DNA from: Hedera helix
Lineage: Eukaryota > Streptophyta > Magnoliopsida > Apiales > Araliaceae
NCBI GenBank assembly: GCA_947179155.2
Contig: OX359269.1
Coordinates: forward strand, 56,172,524 to 56,236,523
Length of the DNA stretch: 64,000 nucleotides
Direction: 5' to 3'
The notes under the pieces are model-generated. The model did not search any database. It saw only the letters and a program-made list of their open reading frames with translations, and was not told where the DNA came from. A program made the position numbers and the translations under genes. How positions within the stretch are numbered: position 1 is the stretch's first letter; every line of letters starts with the position of its first letter. Of the stretch, positions 34,895-47,059 are shown piece by piece.

Positions 34895-35730
34895 TTTCCA
34901 GTAAAATTCCATTCAATAACACTTGCCAAAAAATGCTCAATTGTTGCCATAGTCTCCAGGATTATTAACATCATAGAATTCAAGCCGTGCACCAAAATTA
35001 TTCAACCTAGAAAGGATGATAAAAAGCCCAGTAGTCGATCAATGAAGAGCGTCTGATTGCTTCCCTTAAGTGTTATGAGCTTCGAGACTTTTCCTGGTTT
35101 AGAAGCATCCCCCATATAACGCCTGTTCGTCAACTACTTATAAGTTGCTTAACTTAAACTTATAAGTAGGTAAGTTAAAAAAGTTATTTGGGATTAACTT
35201 TTTTTAAACTTATAAATTTCAAAAAAAATCAGAAAAAATAAGTACGTTTTTGTTACTTAAAAAAATTGACTTATAAGTCATTTTTTTAAGTTGGTCAATC
35301 ATTATGAAATGACAAAAATGTCCTTATTTATTTTTTTGATGTTCTTCTTACTAAAAGACATTTTAGTAATTTTTACATTTTACTTAACTTATAAGTCATT
35401 ATTAGCCTGACACATCCACAACTATTACTTATAAGTTCCACAACTAGTACTTATAATTCCCGACTTATAAGTAAAAGTGATGTCACACACTTTTACATAT
35501 AAATCTACTAAAATTTTAACTTATAAATCTACTAATTTTAACTTTAAGTTAAGAAAAAAAAGTCATTCCCTAACGGGCCCATAGTAAAAGCTTATTTTAG
35601 GCTTCAGATCATCGCCATGAATGACAACAAATCTATGACCCTTTGGCTCCAAAGAAAAATCAATTATCTTATCATTTATGTTCTCAAAATCCAAAATCTC
35701 AATAAGGATCTCTCTCTCTTTAATTCAGAA
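34895..35730 (-). pseudogene. eIF3b (translation initiation factor 3 subunit B) pseudogene fragment
   Basis: Minus-strand frame 'EREILIEILDFENINDKI' then 'SLEPKGHRFVVIHGDDLKP' and 'KISFYY' (35583-35725), continuing after an inserted MITE with 'KVSKLITLKG', 'NNFGARLEFYDV' and 'LETMATIEHFLASVIEW' (34895-35110) in changing frames. This is the beta-propeller region of eIF3b, which scaffolds the eIF3 complex on the 40S subunit. Several frameshifts and stops exclude function. The sequence ends exactly at the CACTA terminus, at the position where relatives continue 'DPTGRY'. Confidence 0.75.
35117..35577. mobile_element. TIR MITE inserted in the eIF3b pseudogene
   Basis: Flanked by CCCATA (35111-35116 and 35578-35583). 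It is rich in 'cttataagt' motifs in both orientations. The right end in reverse complement is CCCGTTAGGGAATGAC and the left is TAACGCCTGTTCGTC. The eIF3b homology resumes on both sides, which fixes the borders. Probably hAT or PIF-like. Confidence 0.6.
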
Positions 35731-35806
35731 ATGATCAAATCCAGAATAAGAGCTTTAATCTGCATAGCGTAATAATGAGAATGGTGGAAATTGGACGTTT
35801 GGAAGA

Positions 35807-37475
35807 GGGTTAAATATAGAATAAGTCACTGTACTATAAGCCAACTTACAAGTGGTCACTAATTCCCCCCCCCCCTCTCCCTTACATTTGACTAATTGAA
35901 TTGCAGTTTTCTTACACTCCAATATAAAAGCCTGTTAAATCAAACGGAAATATACACATAAGAGAGAGAAAGCTGTCATGAAAAATTTTAAGCTGACATG
36001 TCGCATTATATAAAATGAAATAAAGGGCAAAAACAGTAAAATGGTAATTCAAAAATTTTAAAAATAAAATTAAAATTCGCTTCTCCTTCATTCATGAAAC
36101 CCAGATCTGGAAATCATACTTTTCTCTCTCTATCCTCCACAGAATTGAAAATGAATGATTTTTGCTTACACTAGGAAGCAGAGACGAAGTACATCGTCTC
36201 CCTGTGAGTTATTGAGGCTGGAGAATCCACAGAGTATCTCTCTCATATCCACGCGCGATTGTTTTCAAATATATCGAAGATGCGGGGTCCTATAGTATAA
36301 ACTTCCTTTGCTTAGAGATATATACTATGCCAAAATTACTAGTTGAGAGAAAGTTACGAGAGATTGAGATGAGAGGGTTTTTACCTTTTAGGTACACATA
36401 TCTTGTTATGCTTATCAAATACTATTGAAACTCAATATTCCCATTATTGCATAAACTAGTAATTAGTTAGGCTCGTGCTATTTCAATTGTGAGCCAGTAA
36501 TTCTTGGTTTTCTGAATTGGGTCTTGGTTACTTCCTCTGTTTCTTAAGAGCAATCTTGAGCTTTCGCTTGGTCTTTTGTGAAGATATAGTGATTTAGCAT
36601 TTTGTAGAGGGAATTGTGGTTTTCTTTGTTAATTTCTTTTTTCTTTTTTTGTTCTGGGTTTTTGTTAGCTACTCATATTCACTATTTCGTCCATACCCAC
36701 CAAAATCTAGCTCCGATTTGGGCTTCTCACATCGTAATCGGAAGAAGATGATCATACTTCTAATTTTTTAGCGAGAAAATTATTAGATAAGGATTCATCG
36801 TAACAACCGCAAGAATAAATACATGGGAATGGGGCGATGAAATCATTAAAGAAGGAACACAACAAATGAAATACTGTCAATGAATCGAGCGAAAAATCAG
36901 ATTTGGGGAAATGGGGGACTTCGGGAGGAAGATGATAAAAACAATCCTAATTTAATAAAATTATTATTTTTAAATACATATAATTCATTAATTTGAAAGA
37001 ATGCATGTATATAAAGTTAATAAGAATTTATAACTATTTATGTATATAAAGCTAATAATTTATTTTGAAAAGTTTTTTAATTTTAACATATTTTTAATTT
37101 TTATAAATTTCTAAATAATTATATTTGTTATTAATTACCTATAAATTTATTTTCTATTAATTACAAAAATAATTAAAATTTTATTTTTTTCATTTTTTTC
37201 TTCTAAATTTTCTAGTTTGATTTTATTTTTAAAATTTTTTAATTACTATTTTACTTTTTTGCCCTTTATTTCATTTTATATAATGTCACATGTCATCTTA
37301 AATTTTTTTATGTCAGCTTTCTCTCTCTCATGTGTATATTTTCGTTTGATTTAACAGTTTTTTTAACGGAGTGTAAGAAAAATGCAATTCAATGAGTCGA
37401 ATATAAGTAAAAAAAAATTAGTGACCCATTTATAAGTTAACCTATAGTACAGTGACTTATTTTATATTTAACTCT
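35807..37475. mobile_element. Mutator-like element with ~270 bp terminal inverted repeats
   Basis: The left arm GGGTTAAATATAGAATAAGTC (35807 on) is matched by the reverse complement of the right end, GAGTTAAATATAAAATAAGTC. The pairing continues for about 270 bp, including 'cactgtactata', 'gttaaatcaaacg' and 'aaatgaaataaagggcaaaa'. The flanks are TTTGGAAGA (35798-35806 and 37476-37484), a 9 bp duplication typical of Mutator. The interior (about 36090-37200) encodes no transposase that I can see and may hold captured host sequence. Confidence 0.85.
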
Positions 37476-37805
37476 TTTGGAAGAACACCCGTCATTATGC
37501 AATGGCTATCGTTCTCTTTTTCTTTTTATCAAACGAATAAGAGTATAGTACTTTACACAGGGTTTTATAACAAAAATTAGGTTTTAGTTGTTTATTTATT
37601 AATTAATATGTTTTATTAATTCCCCAAATTTTAATTGGATTCAAAATTATACAAGTATAATTATACTCAAATATAAATTAGACCCAAATAAATTTTAAGA
37701 TTAAATTTGACGAAATTAATGTTATCAATTATATATTATTAGCCCACATAAATTTGACCCAAACATAAAATAAAATTCAAATAAAATTTTTAAACATAAA
37801 TTTAA

Positions 37806-37806
37806 C

Positions 37807-37840
<34 letters not shown>

Positions 37841-37931
37841 TTGGGTATTACAGTATATAAGAGAGAGAAATTCTGAGAGCAGCCCCTCCTCTCCATATCT
37901 AACATTTGATTTGAATTTACTCTACTGGCAA

Positions 37932-37983
<52 letters not shown>
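37806..37983. repeat. (ATT)n, (CATA)n and (TA)n microsatellites
   Basis: ATT repeats at about 37806-37840, CATA repeats at 37933-37956 and TA repeats to 37983. The frames across them are low complexity and not genes. Confidence 0.9.
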
Positions 37984-37988
<5 letters not shown>

Positions 37989-40900
37989 CACACAAACACA
38001 CAACAGAGAAAGTGAGGGGCGATGTAGTTGGATCTGTGGATTTCAAAGGTTAATGAAGGGCAAAACTTATCAGAAGATGAGCTTCAACTATTATGCGAAT
38101 ATATGTGAATTCTTTGAGTTGTTTAATGTATTTTATTTAAAGCGTTTTTATGATTTTACCCTTAAAACAAGTATTTTTTTAAGTGAAAATTAGAAGTCCC
38201 GGTAAAAAATGACCAGTTAATTGTTCGAATAGTGCAATTTAAAATTAAAATTACAAGTTTGGAGTGCAGAAGTGTACCTTTTAAAGTCTGGAGTACGACA
38301 AGTGTCTCACATATGAAATTTGGGATACAAATAGTAATTTAGTCTTTAAATTTTAAGATTTCATAAATTACTTAAATTCAAAGCTATCTCGGATGTAAAT
38401 TATGACAAACTTGATACATGACACCAAACCAGTCGAATAGTGATTTTTGACTATTTCAAATATTACTGAGTTCAGTTAATTTCATGAAGGCACAAGAGGT
38501 GAGGGAACTTCACATTTTTTGCATAAGGTATTGTTTATAAAAGTAATATTTTGAAGAATTATAAAATATCATTTTGTATATAGCATAAGAGAGAATATAT
38601 TTAATTATACAAAGCGATATTATATATGTATACTAACTCACGTAATTATATGCGGTCATCACAATTTTTACCTATGTTTTTCTATATCCATGCACTTTAT
38701 AAAGTAAACAAATATACATGACAAAAACGTAGGTTTATATTATGTGAAAACGAGAGATACTAAACGATATCTAATTATCATTAAAACATAGAGTTAATAC
38801 ATTCATCTTAATTTTTTTTTAAAAATACATTTACCTATACGAATATAAAAAATATACAAAAATATTTAAACATATTAAATTTTATTTAATCTGGTGATGT
38901 CCATCTATGGTTTAATACTAATAAAAATTTAAGTCGTAAAAAAGTATTGATTTAAGTTAACATCCACCATCAAGAATTTACAACTGATCATTGATGTAAG
39001 AATAAATTAATTAATATTTTGAACATTTTCCGTAGAAAGAACTACTCGCAGGTGGAATAATTTTTCTCCTCTCTCCTTAATTTTAGTTAAGTAGACACAC
39101 GCGTTTTAAATTACCCTTACTACTAAACAACCTTCGGCACGTGCTAAAGATTTAATTTTATAGCAGCTTTAAGAATTAAAGAGATCGTTGAACTAAATAA
39201 CATAAGTCACACGTTTGTATTTAATTTAAATGAATATTCTTCCTAAGATAAAATAATCTTTTGATCTGTAAAACAATTATTAAACTTAGTCACGCGACTT
39301 TTGCTTTAACAACTTTTCACTAAACGACGTCGTGTCACCTGTGGTGTTGCCCAACTGCTGTGCGCGCATGGCGGGGACAACCATTTCTATTCCATTTCCG
39401 AAAACGGTGCTGTTCAAGCCATGATCTGCTGATTTAAGAAACAAGCGCGTAAGGCGCCAACTGTCAATGCTAGCTTATTTACAAAATTGCCCCTAGTAGC
39501 TTTAATTTAATTCATTTGTCCTACAAAATAAATAAAAAATAATAAAAATGCATTAAATTAAATAAATTACCTAAAATATTAAAAATACTTAAAAATTAAC
39601 AAATAATTAAGTATAAAGTATCTAATAAATAGATATAAAATCCTACGTATCAAAAGTATACTAAAAAGTGATTAAGTTATAAGGTGACAACATTCGACAA
39701 AAAGTAATTAGATTACACTACAATTTTTGATAAAATAAAAATTTATATTATCTTATATTTTTGTATAATTTTTAAAAATTTTATTTAAAAATTAAAGATA
39801 AAAGTAATTTATTAAAGTATGGTGTATAAGGGGCTCTTTGATAGCCTATTTTTTTTATTTCTTTTTTAGAGACTTAATTGTTTGATAAAAATTTGTATAA
39901 CTTTTTTTTAATCTTAAAAAAAAATAGATTAAGATTATAACAATTCGGGTTAAATTTTGAGTCTTAATTAAATAATAACACAATAAAACCCAATGCGTTT
40001 GTCTCAATAATATTTTCTTGAGTCATTTTATCCACTATAGGTTCATTAAAAAAGTCATGATTGAAGTTACCAATAATGGCAGCTTAAATACATTTTCAAG
40101 TATCTCACATGTTATGATGTGGGATTAACTTAAATACTTGACATTTACATCAAATTGAACACAGAATCACACAGTATTTAAATTATTCCTCTCTAGCCGT
40201 TATGGGATAATAATAGCAGTCTATTAGACTATTTTTGTTTTTCCACTTTTGACAACCTGATTGGATGAGTCTATTCGAGTTTTTGAAAGTCGGCTCTGAT
40301 ACTATATATAAGAACTCATGTCAAATCTTGAGTTCGAAATAAATTTTGGTTCAAATCCCAAGTTCGAATCAAATTCATTCAAATAAGACCTTAAGCCACT
40401 AGTTTAATAATATCGTGTTTTGATCATTTTAGCCCACTACAAACACACCTGAAAAAATATAACTAAATGTATAAATAATACCAGCTTAAATCCTTATATA
40501 CACATTCAAGTATCTCACATATAATATCGTGTGACTGAATGTTACAGAGGCAAAACAACTCTTTAAAACAGGCTCTTTATTACCTTGTTACCCTTATTAT
40601 CCTAATTTTGTTTTTTATATTATTGACTTTATTTCTTTCACTACATTACTCATCACCACCACCGCCACTATCACCACCACTGTTGACCACTATTGCTTCC
40701 ATCGCCGCTATTAACCACTATTGCTACCACCATTACTATTAACCACTACCGTCACCAGTCACCACCCACCACCCACCACCATGGACCACCACTACCACCT
40801 CCCATCATTACCACCCACTAACACTGTTGACCACTACCATCACCACCATTTCCTACTATTACCCTTTTCCTAACATTATCATAATAATTATTATTAGTAT

Positions 40901-41128
40901 GATAATTATTTTTTATTAAACTTAAAATATTTTACTTCATAATATTATAATGACAATATTTTTGTCAAGTTAATTGGAACTTTTTTAGTTGGTCTTGAGT
41001 TGACATAAACTCGAACTTCTCTTCTTGGACAATTAACTTTTCAAGAGAAAATAAAAGGCTAAGGCCTATATCGTAACATTCTTAAAATTGATTTTTTTTT
41101 TCTATTTCCGTTTATAATATGAGTTTTC
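37984..41128. other. AT-rich intergenic with copia-like primer-site remnant and CCA/CAC-rich tract
   Basis: No gene is supported. 'ggctctgatacta' at about 40283 is the reverse complement of a tRNA-Met primer-binding site (TGGTATCAGAGCC). On both sides lie diverged copies of 'cagcttaaat...ttcaagtatctcacat' (40078 and 40479), suggesting a worn Ty1/copia or TRIM remnant on the minus strand. 40650-40860 is an imperfect CAC/CCA-rich tract. A GC-richer patch (39320-39470) is noted separately. Confidence 0.4.
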
Positions 41129-41351
41129 TTAATATGTGTCCTAAGGGCACGTGCTAAGCACGGAAAATAAGAGATGTGGTCCACTAAATATTATTTGTTT
41201 ATGCATTTGTACTGAATTCAATGCATAAAAAAATAATATGTTAGTGGACTCCATGTATTGAATTCAGTACAAATATATAAACAAATAATATTTTAGTGGG
41301 TCTCATATCTTATTTTTTGTACTTAACATGTGCCTTTAGGACACATATTAA
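41129..41351. mobile_element. Fold-back MITE, 223 bp
   Basis: TTAATATGTGTCCTAAGGGCAC at the left pairs with the reverse complement of the right end, TTAATATGTGTCCTAAAGGCAC. Pairing extends through most of the element ('ccactaaa-atattatttgttta'). TSD is probably TTA/TAA. Confidence 0.65.
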
Positions 41352-42449
41352 TAGGACCCTTATAATATATATATTACATGTGTGTGTAATTAAAAAAGTA
41401 TTTAAATAATAGTTATAAGAATATAGGTGAAATAATAAAAGAGATATCTTAGGGATGAAGAGTGGGAGATAGAAAAAGGGATTAATTTGGAAAAAGAAAA
41501 ATCAAATGGGACTTGACGAGTGGGAGTATAAATTAATGGTAGCCCCTTCTGTGCATCCACCTCTTCTTTTATTTCTAGGTTCATCTTTAATGGAAGCCCA
41601 GCCCCTCTCCAGCTCTGTATTGGTGTCAAAGTTCCCTGAAAAGACACACTAAACAACAATACTAATTAGTTCTATTAAATCACCACATAATAATAACCGT
41701 CGTTCTTCATCCTCTTTCAAAATCAACTTTTGTTTCCCCAATACGGCCGCGGCGGCGGCTACTACCTCTTCAGCTTCAGGCTCTCGACTTCTCGCACTTG
41801 CACATGCTAGTGACGTATCCGAAGAAGGTGGAGTAGAAGGAGAAGAACAAACAAAAGGACACTTTGAACACGGATTTGGTTAAAATAACATCTCCTTCCC
41901 TCATGTAACCATCCAAATCCCAATACATGTGCCGTTTTTAGTAATTATTAGTTTTCGATACTGAGTTTATATAGTGTTTTTTCATCATCGGACAGAGTCT
42001 TGCTCAACTTATATACAATCCCACTGGAATTAGATCCTTGTACGAACATCTTTCGGAAGAAAGGAGTTGTGTCTTTTTTGTTGGTGTATTTGTTTCACGA
42101 CACCCGGAGTGAGATGTAACTGTTCCCATTCAATTTAATAAGTCAAGATTAATATGTAAGATTAAAACCTATTTGAATATAATGAGATTTTTTGTTACCT
42201 CGACTTTAAAAGTGGACTTTTTTTGTGGACATTATTTAAAAGGATAGTTGGACTCCAATTTGGGAGGGAGGAAGTATTATATAAGTTGAAGGGAACTATC
42301 ACAGTCAATTTCTGGTTAGGAGGACCTAGTTTTTAAGCTTCTTTTGCCTCTGTTTATGCATCAGTACCTTGAATGCACAGAATGGATTCAGTTGCTAGGC
42401 TGGAATAGGGAAGAATATTGTAGCAATAGTATTTTTCTAATGCCAATAT

Positions 42450-42990
42450 TAGGGGTGAACAAAAAATCGATTTGGCCCCAAAATCGCACAAACCGGACCA
42501 ATTAAAACCGCACCAACGGTTCTGGCGTATGTGACGGTTTTAGGTGGGTTGAAAAATCGAATTTGTGGTTTGAGTTTGGTTTCTAGGCAAAATCGCACAT
42601 GGAAAAACCGCACTGCACCATTTTTTTAATTTTTTTTTCCCCGTTGTTTGACTATTTTCAACATGAACTATATCAAGAAGCATTATTATGGAAGTCTATG
42701 TGAGAAGAAATTGTTAATTAATCCATTTGGAATTATCTCTCATGTAACTTCTATTTTACTTTTGTTTAGACAAGATATTATAAGTAAAGTTGTGTGTGTT
42801 ATAAAAGTGGTATTTAATATTGTGTGATGTTAAATTGTTAATTTAAATTGCATAAAATTTAATTGTTTCAATTGGTTTTGGAATCGAAATCGCACCGCAC
42901 GGTTCAAAGCCGCACAACACCAATCACAAACGATTTTATGTGCGGTTTTGAATTCATCAAATCGCACCAAACCGCACTATGCTCACCCTA
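42450..42990. mobile_element. hAT-like MITE, family member 2 (541 bp)
   Basis: TAGGGGTGAACAAAAAATCG at the left and, in reverse complement at the right, TAGGGTGAGCATAGTGCGG. The interior has 'aaaccgcac' motifs shared with the element at 54130-54821 ('ccaacggttc(t/a)ggcgtat', 'cacaa(a/g)cgatttcatgtgc'). The 8 bp flanks no longer match. It sits in the first intron of the PNPOX-like pseudogene. Confidence 0.7.
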
Positions 42991-43035
42991 CCATTCTGTG
43001 GTTTCCTCTCTCTCGTGTGCTATGTGTTGGGCTTA

Positions 43036-44220
43036 AATTTTATAAAATACTCGTAAGCGTACAAATTTATTATAAAATAATTTTATGTAAAGTACGAAGT
43101 CGATCTCACGAGAATTATTAAATAATTAATTAAATCTAAATTATATTAAATTCTAATCTAGTTAACAAAAAGTGATTTTTAAAATAATTAAAACTAAATT
43201 AATAAAACTAATTAAATAACTAACTTTAGTAAATGGAAGAAAAGTTCTGAAGTTCGGAATCCATAATATTAATTATGTATATCTTACTATTCATTATTAA
43301 TTCGGAGTAGTAATTTAAAAATCAATTCAATGTTTTCTTAAGATTTTTCATTTACCGCCCATAAAAATATTTTTTATTGTAAATTCTTATTTTTCAAGGT
43401 TTACTGTATAAGGCCAAAACATTATATGTATCTACTATTTGAAAAATAAATAATCTTAATTCTTAATTTAAACGTTTAAATTACAACCCGGATTAAATTA
43501 AATTAATTAAAACTATTCAAAATACGTGATATTATGAATGAAACAATTTAATTTAAAACAATCATTAAATATGAATTATTAACTATTAAAATCAAATTGA
43601 GAATTAATAATGAATTTCAATCCATACATAATTAATAATGTTTCATCCTATAACTTAGAATTTATTTAGTAGTACATGATTAAATCAAAAGCAGAGATAA
43701 AATAATGAACCAAATTGAATAGTCTCAGCTGCTTTGATTCTGCCATGTTGATGAATGATGCTCCACGTGAGACTGCTGTGTTGGTGATGAATGATGCTGG
43801 CTGGATTTCTTTTTCTTCTTCCGTGATGATGCGCGCCAAGCTCCTTGGTGATGCTTTGCTGCTATGGTCTCTCGATTTCCGTGCCAAGGTCAATCCCCCA
43901 ATCAAGCTCCATGTGAGGCTGCTATGTTATTCTATTGAGAGCTGCTCTTTTTTATTTGCAGCGTTGGGTTCTTTTATAACCCATCTTGATGAAGTGTCAT
44001 GACTTGCTTGGAAGCTTATTATGACTTCTTTCCTTTGAATTATCTTTTATGTTCCAGCTTCGTGGCCAACTCTATTGACATCTTTTCTGCAGCCTTTTCT
44101 TTCACTTCGGCCTACCACAATTGGATCAACAAATGGGTTCTTTAATTCTCAAAACCTAAACACAAAAATAAGTCCAATTATAATAAAATTAATATAACAC
44201 TAAACTAACAAATCTATTTT
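43036..44220 (-). repeat. LTR-retroelement-derived noncoding fragment, reverse orientation
   Basis: 'aatactcgtaagcgtac' then 'gtcgatctcacgagaat' corresponds in reverse complement to the end of the block at 1-1005. It is followed by a long AT-rich stretch and a GC-richer tail (43730-44150) whose two open frames on opposite strands do not resemble proteins. It lies in the first intron of the PNPOX-like pseudogene. Confidence 0.4.
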
Positions 44221-45927
44221 AAAGGAAAATAAATATATAAATAATATGCTCATCACTATGCAACAAACTCTGCCCAATAGAACACATAACACTATAGCAG
44301 TAGTGGCTGCAAGCACTCAACCACATGCCTAGCAAGTTATATTTAACACCATTTTGGAAACTCGTCAATGTAGTTTAGTTTGGGCTTCTTCAGCATGGTG
44401 ATTATGAAATACAATGATCTATAGCTGCCTACATGTGTAGATTTGGAGAATATGTTGAACGCATTAGGTGATTAGGTCCACGTTCACAAATCATAATCAT
44501 TAACGTAGTCTATGATTGGATATATAACATTATCTTTCCTTAACTTAGTATATAACATCCTCGTTCCTTAACGTAGTCTATTATTGGATATATCAAACGG
44601 CAACTTTGACTTTGTTGTGATGGCCTCTCATATGTTCTGAAGGGTAATCCAGATCACAATTACAGTGGAAATGATGTAGACAGGATGTCTGATATTGTGA
44701 TACCTCCTGCGGTGGCATATGGAAGCGGTACAGGGGGAAGCTCAAGGGCTGGGCTTTTCAGAAGTCCAATATCTGGGGGAGTGCAGAGTGCAACTTCAGC
44801 TCATGGTTTACCTAGACCGGCCTTAGCAGTTCGCAATTTGATGGAACAAGTAAAAGTTGTTTTTGTCTTTTAATTGTAACCATGAGTATTAAACTGACTA
44901 TGTTAAATATTGCTTCATATTTTCAAAAGTTGTGATCTCTGACTCTCAATCTTGAAATTTTATTGTATAAGGCTAGTGTTGCTCACCTGTGCTCCGTGAT
45001 GTCCCGCATGCATCATCGACGGGAAGGATATCCATTTGGTTCACTAGTAGATTTTGCACCTGATTCGATGGGGCGTATATGTCTGGAAATGAATTTCAAA
45101 ATTTTAGATTTTCTAGTACTTGGTAGACTGTCTTCATTTATTTGTTTTTTGGTTCTTCCAATTTTTGAGTGTTGAGAATGAAGAGCAATCAGATTCTTGT
45201 GATCTCTTAGGAGCATTCGTAAGAGGTTCCTTCTTAATCATCTTGTTAAACTGTAAATTATTTCACGTGTTTGCCTATAGTAATAAATATATAGGAGTCT
45301 AACTATTTCAGATAACTGTTGTTATGTGTAGTATGTTTTGACACCGTTCATTCAAATGTTGAGGTATTGGTCTCTTAAATACACGTATGGCACCTGAAGC
45401 ATGCTAGTGACAAACTAGTGGAAGAACTGGTGTCTTCCACCCACGTCCAAATTCCCTCTCATCTGACATCAGCCATAGCTGTATTTGCAGATCCAATATT
45501 TTCATTTTCACCATTGGCCATACACACGCTGAATTTATAAGCTGACCCAAGGTGCACACTGGTGGTACAGGTTAGCGCATTTCAACTCTTGCATTTACAA
45601 TTTTGAGCTGGGTAGTGTTCTGCATCTGTGGATTTCATGGACAATTAAGCTTTCATAGATACCTGGATGGAGTGGGTTATCAAATGCAAGGGTCACAATT
45701 TTTGGCGTCGTCTTTCCTCTTCCAGAAGACCAACAGGTGATTACTTCACTCCAGTTTTTTTAACACTACTTTTTTCATTTTTGATAAGTTATGTATCAAC
45801 AGGTCTTAGATGCATAACAGAAAGTGATAGTGTCCTGGTTGTCATTCAGTGCCATATTCAGGGATTTGAACACTCTGTAGACTTTGTTGCAATGTAGGAG
45901 CCTTTCAAATAGTGACCTTTTCATGTA

Positions 45928-46195
45928 CTCCTTCCGTTTCAAATTATATGATCATTATTGACTTCTAAAAGTCAATTTGAGATGTTTTTAATCTCAAAAT
46001 TGAGATGATTCACTAAAAATTATGAAACAGTAAAACTTACAATGAGTAATACTTTTTAGATAGTTTACAATATTCATCATTGTATTTGATTAAAATTAAA
46101 AGAATTTATGTCAATTTTGAATTTAAAAATCTCTTAAGTTGACTTTATAAAATCAACAATGATCAAATAATATGGAATGGAACGGAGGGAGGGAG
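45928..46195. mobile_element. Stowaway MITE, 268 bp
   Basis: TA|CTCCTTCCGTTTCAAATTAT at the left and 'ggaatggaacggagggaggg' to GAG|TA at the right, with TA duplication. The arms pair along nearly the whole length ('tgatcattattgactt'/'aaatcaacaatgatca'). It sits in a pseudogene intron. Confidence 0.9.
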
Positions 46196-47059
46196 TATTA
46201 TATAAGTTTTCAGATCATTTTTTCCATTTCTGCCTCCTTATTCTTTCTTTGATTTTGCAGAGTGCGGTGGGCATCCTCTGTCTTAGTGAATATACCACTC
46301 CTTCAGTCCATTCCAAAGCATCTCCTTTTTCATGTTTTGGCCTTTCGGGATAAAAACTTTGGAAAAGGTGCTGCAGGAGTTTAGAATTGTCTTGTGTTAT
46401 TCTTTTCGTAGTCTTCATGGAATTACTGATAGATTATATTACATGTTTGCTGTATTGCCAGGAATGGGCTCATAAGCACTACATAGCAACACACCATCAA
46501 GGGCCTTCACAGCAGTGGGGGAACTTCTACGACTTTAGGATGCAGAATATAAGGTTTTGCTTTTATGTTGGCAATGGCTTGAGTGAATGTCGATTTATAT
46601 TTATTTTCTAGAAATTTGACAACATTTATTTGCCGTTCATGATGGGTTTTTATGCTCGAGAAAATGTTGTCGTTCTTAGCATTTAGAGTTTTGATTTCAG
46701 TATCATAATAAAAGTCATGATTAAAAATCTGTAAACTTAAAGACACTTGTGGATAAATATATTTCCATGTAGTTATTTAAAAAATCTTTGATTTTTCAAA
46801 TCGACTCAATGACTCATATATGATCCAGTTTTGGTTCTCATGCGCAAGTGCTTTGAGAAGTCTTTTGCAAATAAACAAGTTAATTTCTATGTGCTTTAAC
46901 CTGTTAGCATGAGGACTTATTTTGTTTTTTTTTTTTGTTACTGCTAGTGATGTATATTTCATTGGTGGGTTTGGCACCGTTGCTTGGGTTGATGTCAAAG
47001 AATATGAGACCCTTCGACCTGATAAGATCGCGGTCGATGGAGGTGAGCAAAATCTGAAG

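Larger units (their letters stand above)
41590..47059 (+). pseudogene. PNPOX-like (FMN-binding split barrel) gene, nonsense codons, no 3' end
   Basis: Relative of the plant pyridoxamine 5'-phosphate oxidase-like proteins (Arabidopsis At1g51560/At3g21140 type, as I recall), presumed plastid FMN- or heme-binding proteins. Exons in phase: 44643-44849 ('MSDIVIPPAVAYGSGTGG'), 44972-45074 ('REGYPFGSLVDFAPDSMG'), 45491-45570 ('PIFSFSPLAIHTLNL'-stop-'ADPRCTLVVQ'), 45659-45736 ('PGWSGLSNARVTIFG'), 46462-46553 ('GPSQQWGNFYDFRM'), 46948-47059 ('FIGGFGTVAWVDVKEYE'). A Ser/Ala-rich, transit-peptide-like first exon probably lies at 41590-41878 ('MEAQPLSSSVLVSKFPEK' on), with TAA at 41650. TAA at 45538-45540 replaces a Leu codon. 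All internal splice sites are intact. The last exon, normally following 'GEQNLK', was not found before 48.8 kb. The exon 1 to 2 junction phase is unresolved. A single-base assembly error could mimic the 45538 stop, but two stops plus a missing end favour a pseudogene. Confidence 0.75.

Noticed and set aside
40539..40742. 67-codon hydrophobic/Pro frame
   Set aside because: Explained by the CAC/CCA-rich tract and T-rich flank.
43666..44002. Overlapping 79- and 95-codon frames on both strands
   Set aside because: Opposite-strand frames in a GC-richer part of a non-coding retroelement fragment; no protein similarity recognised.
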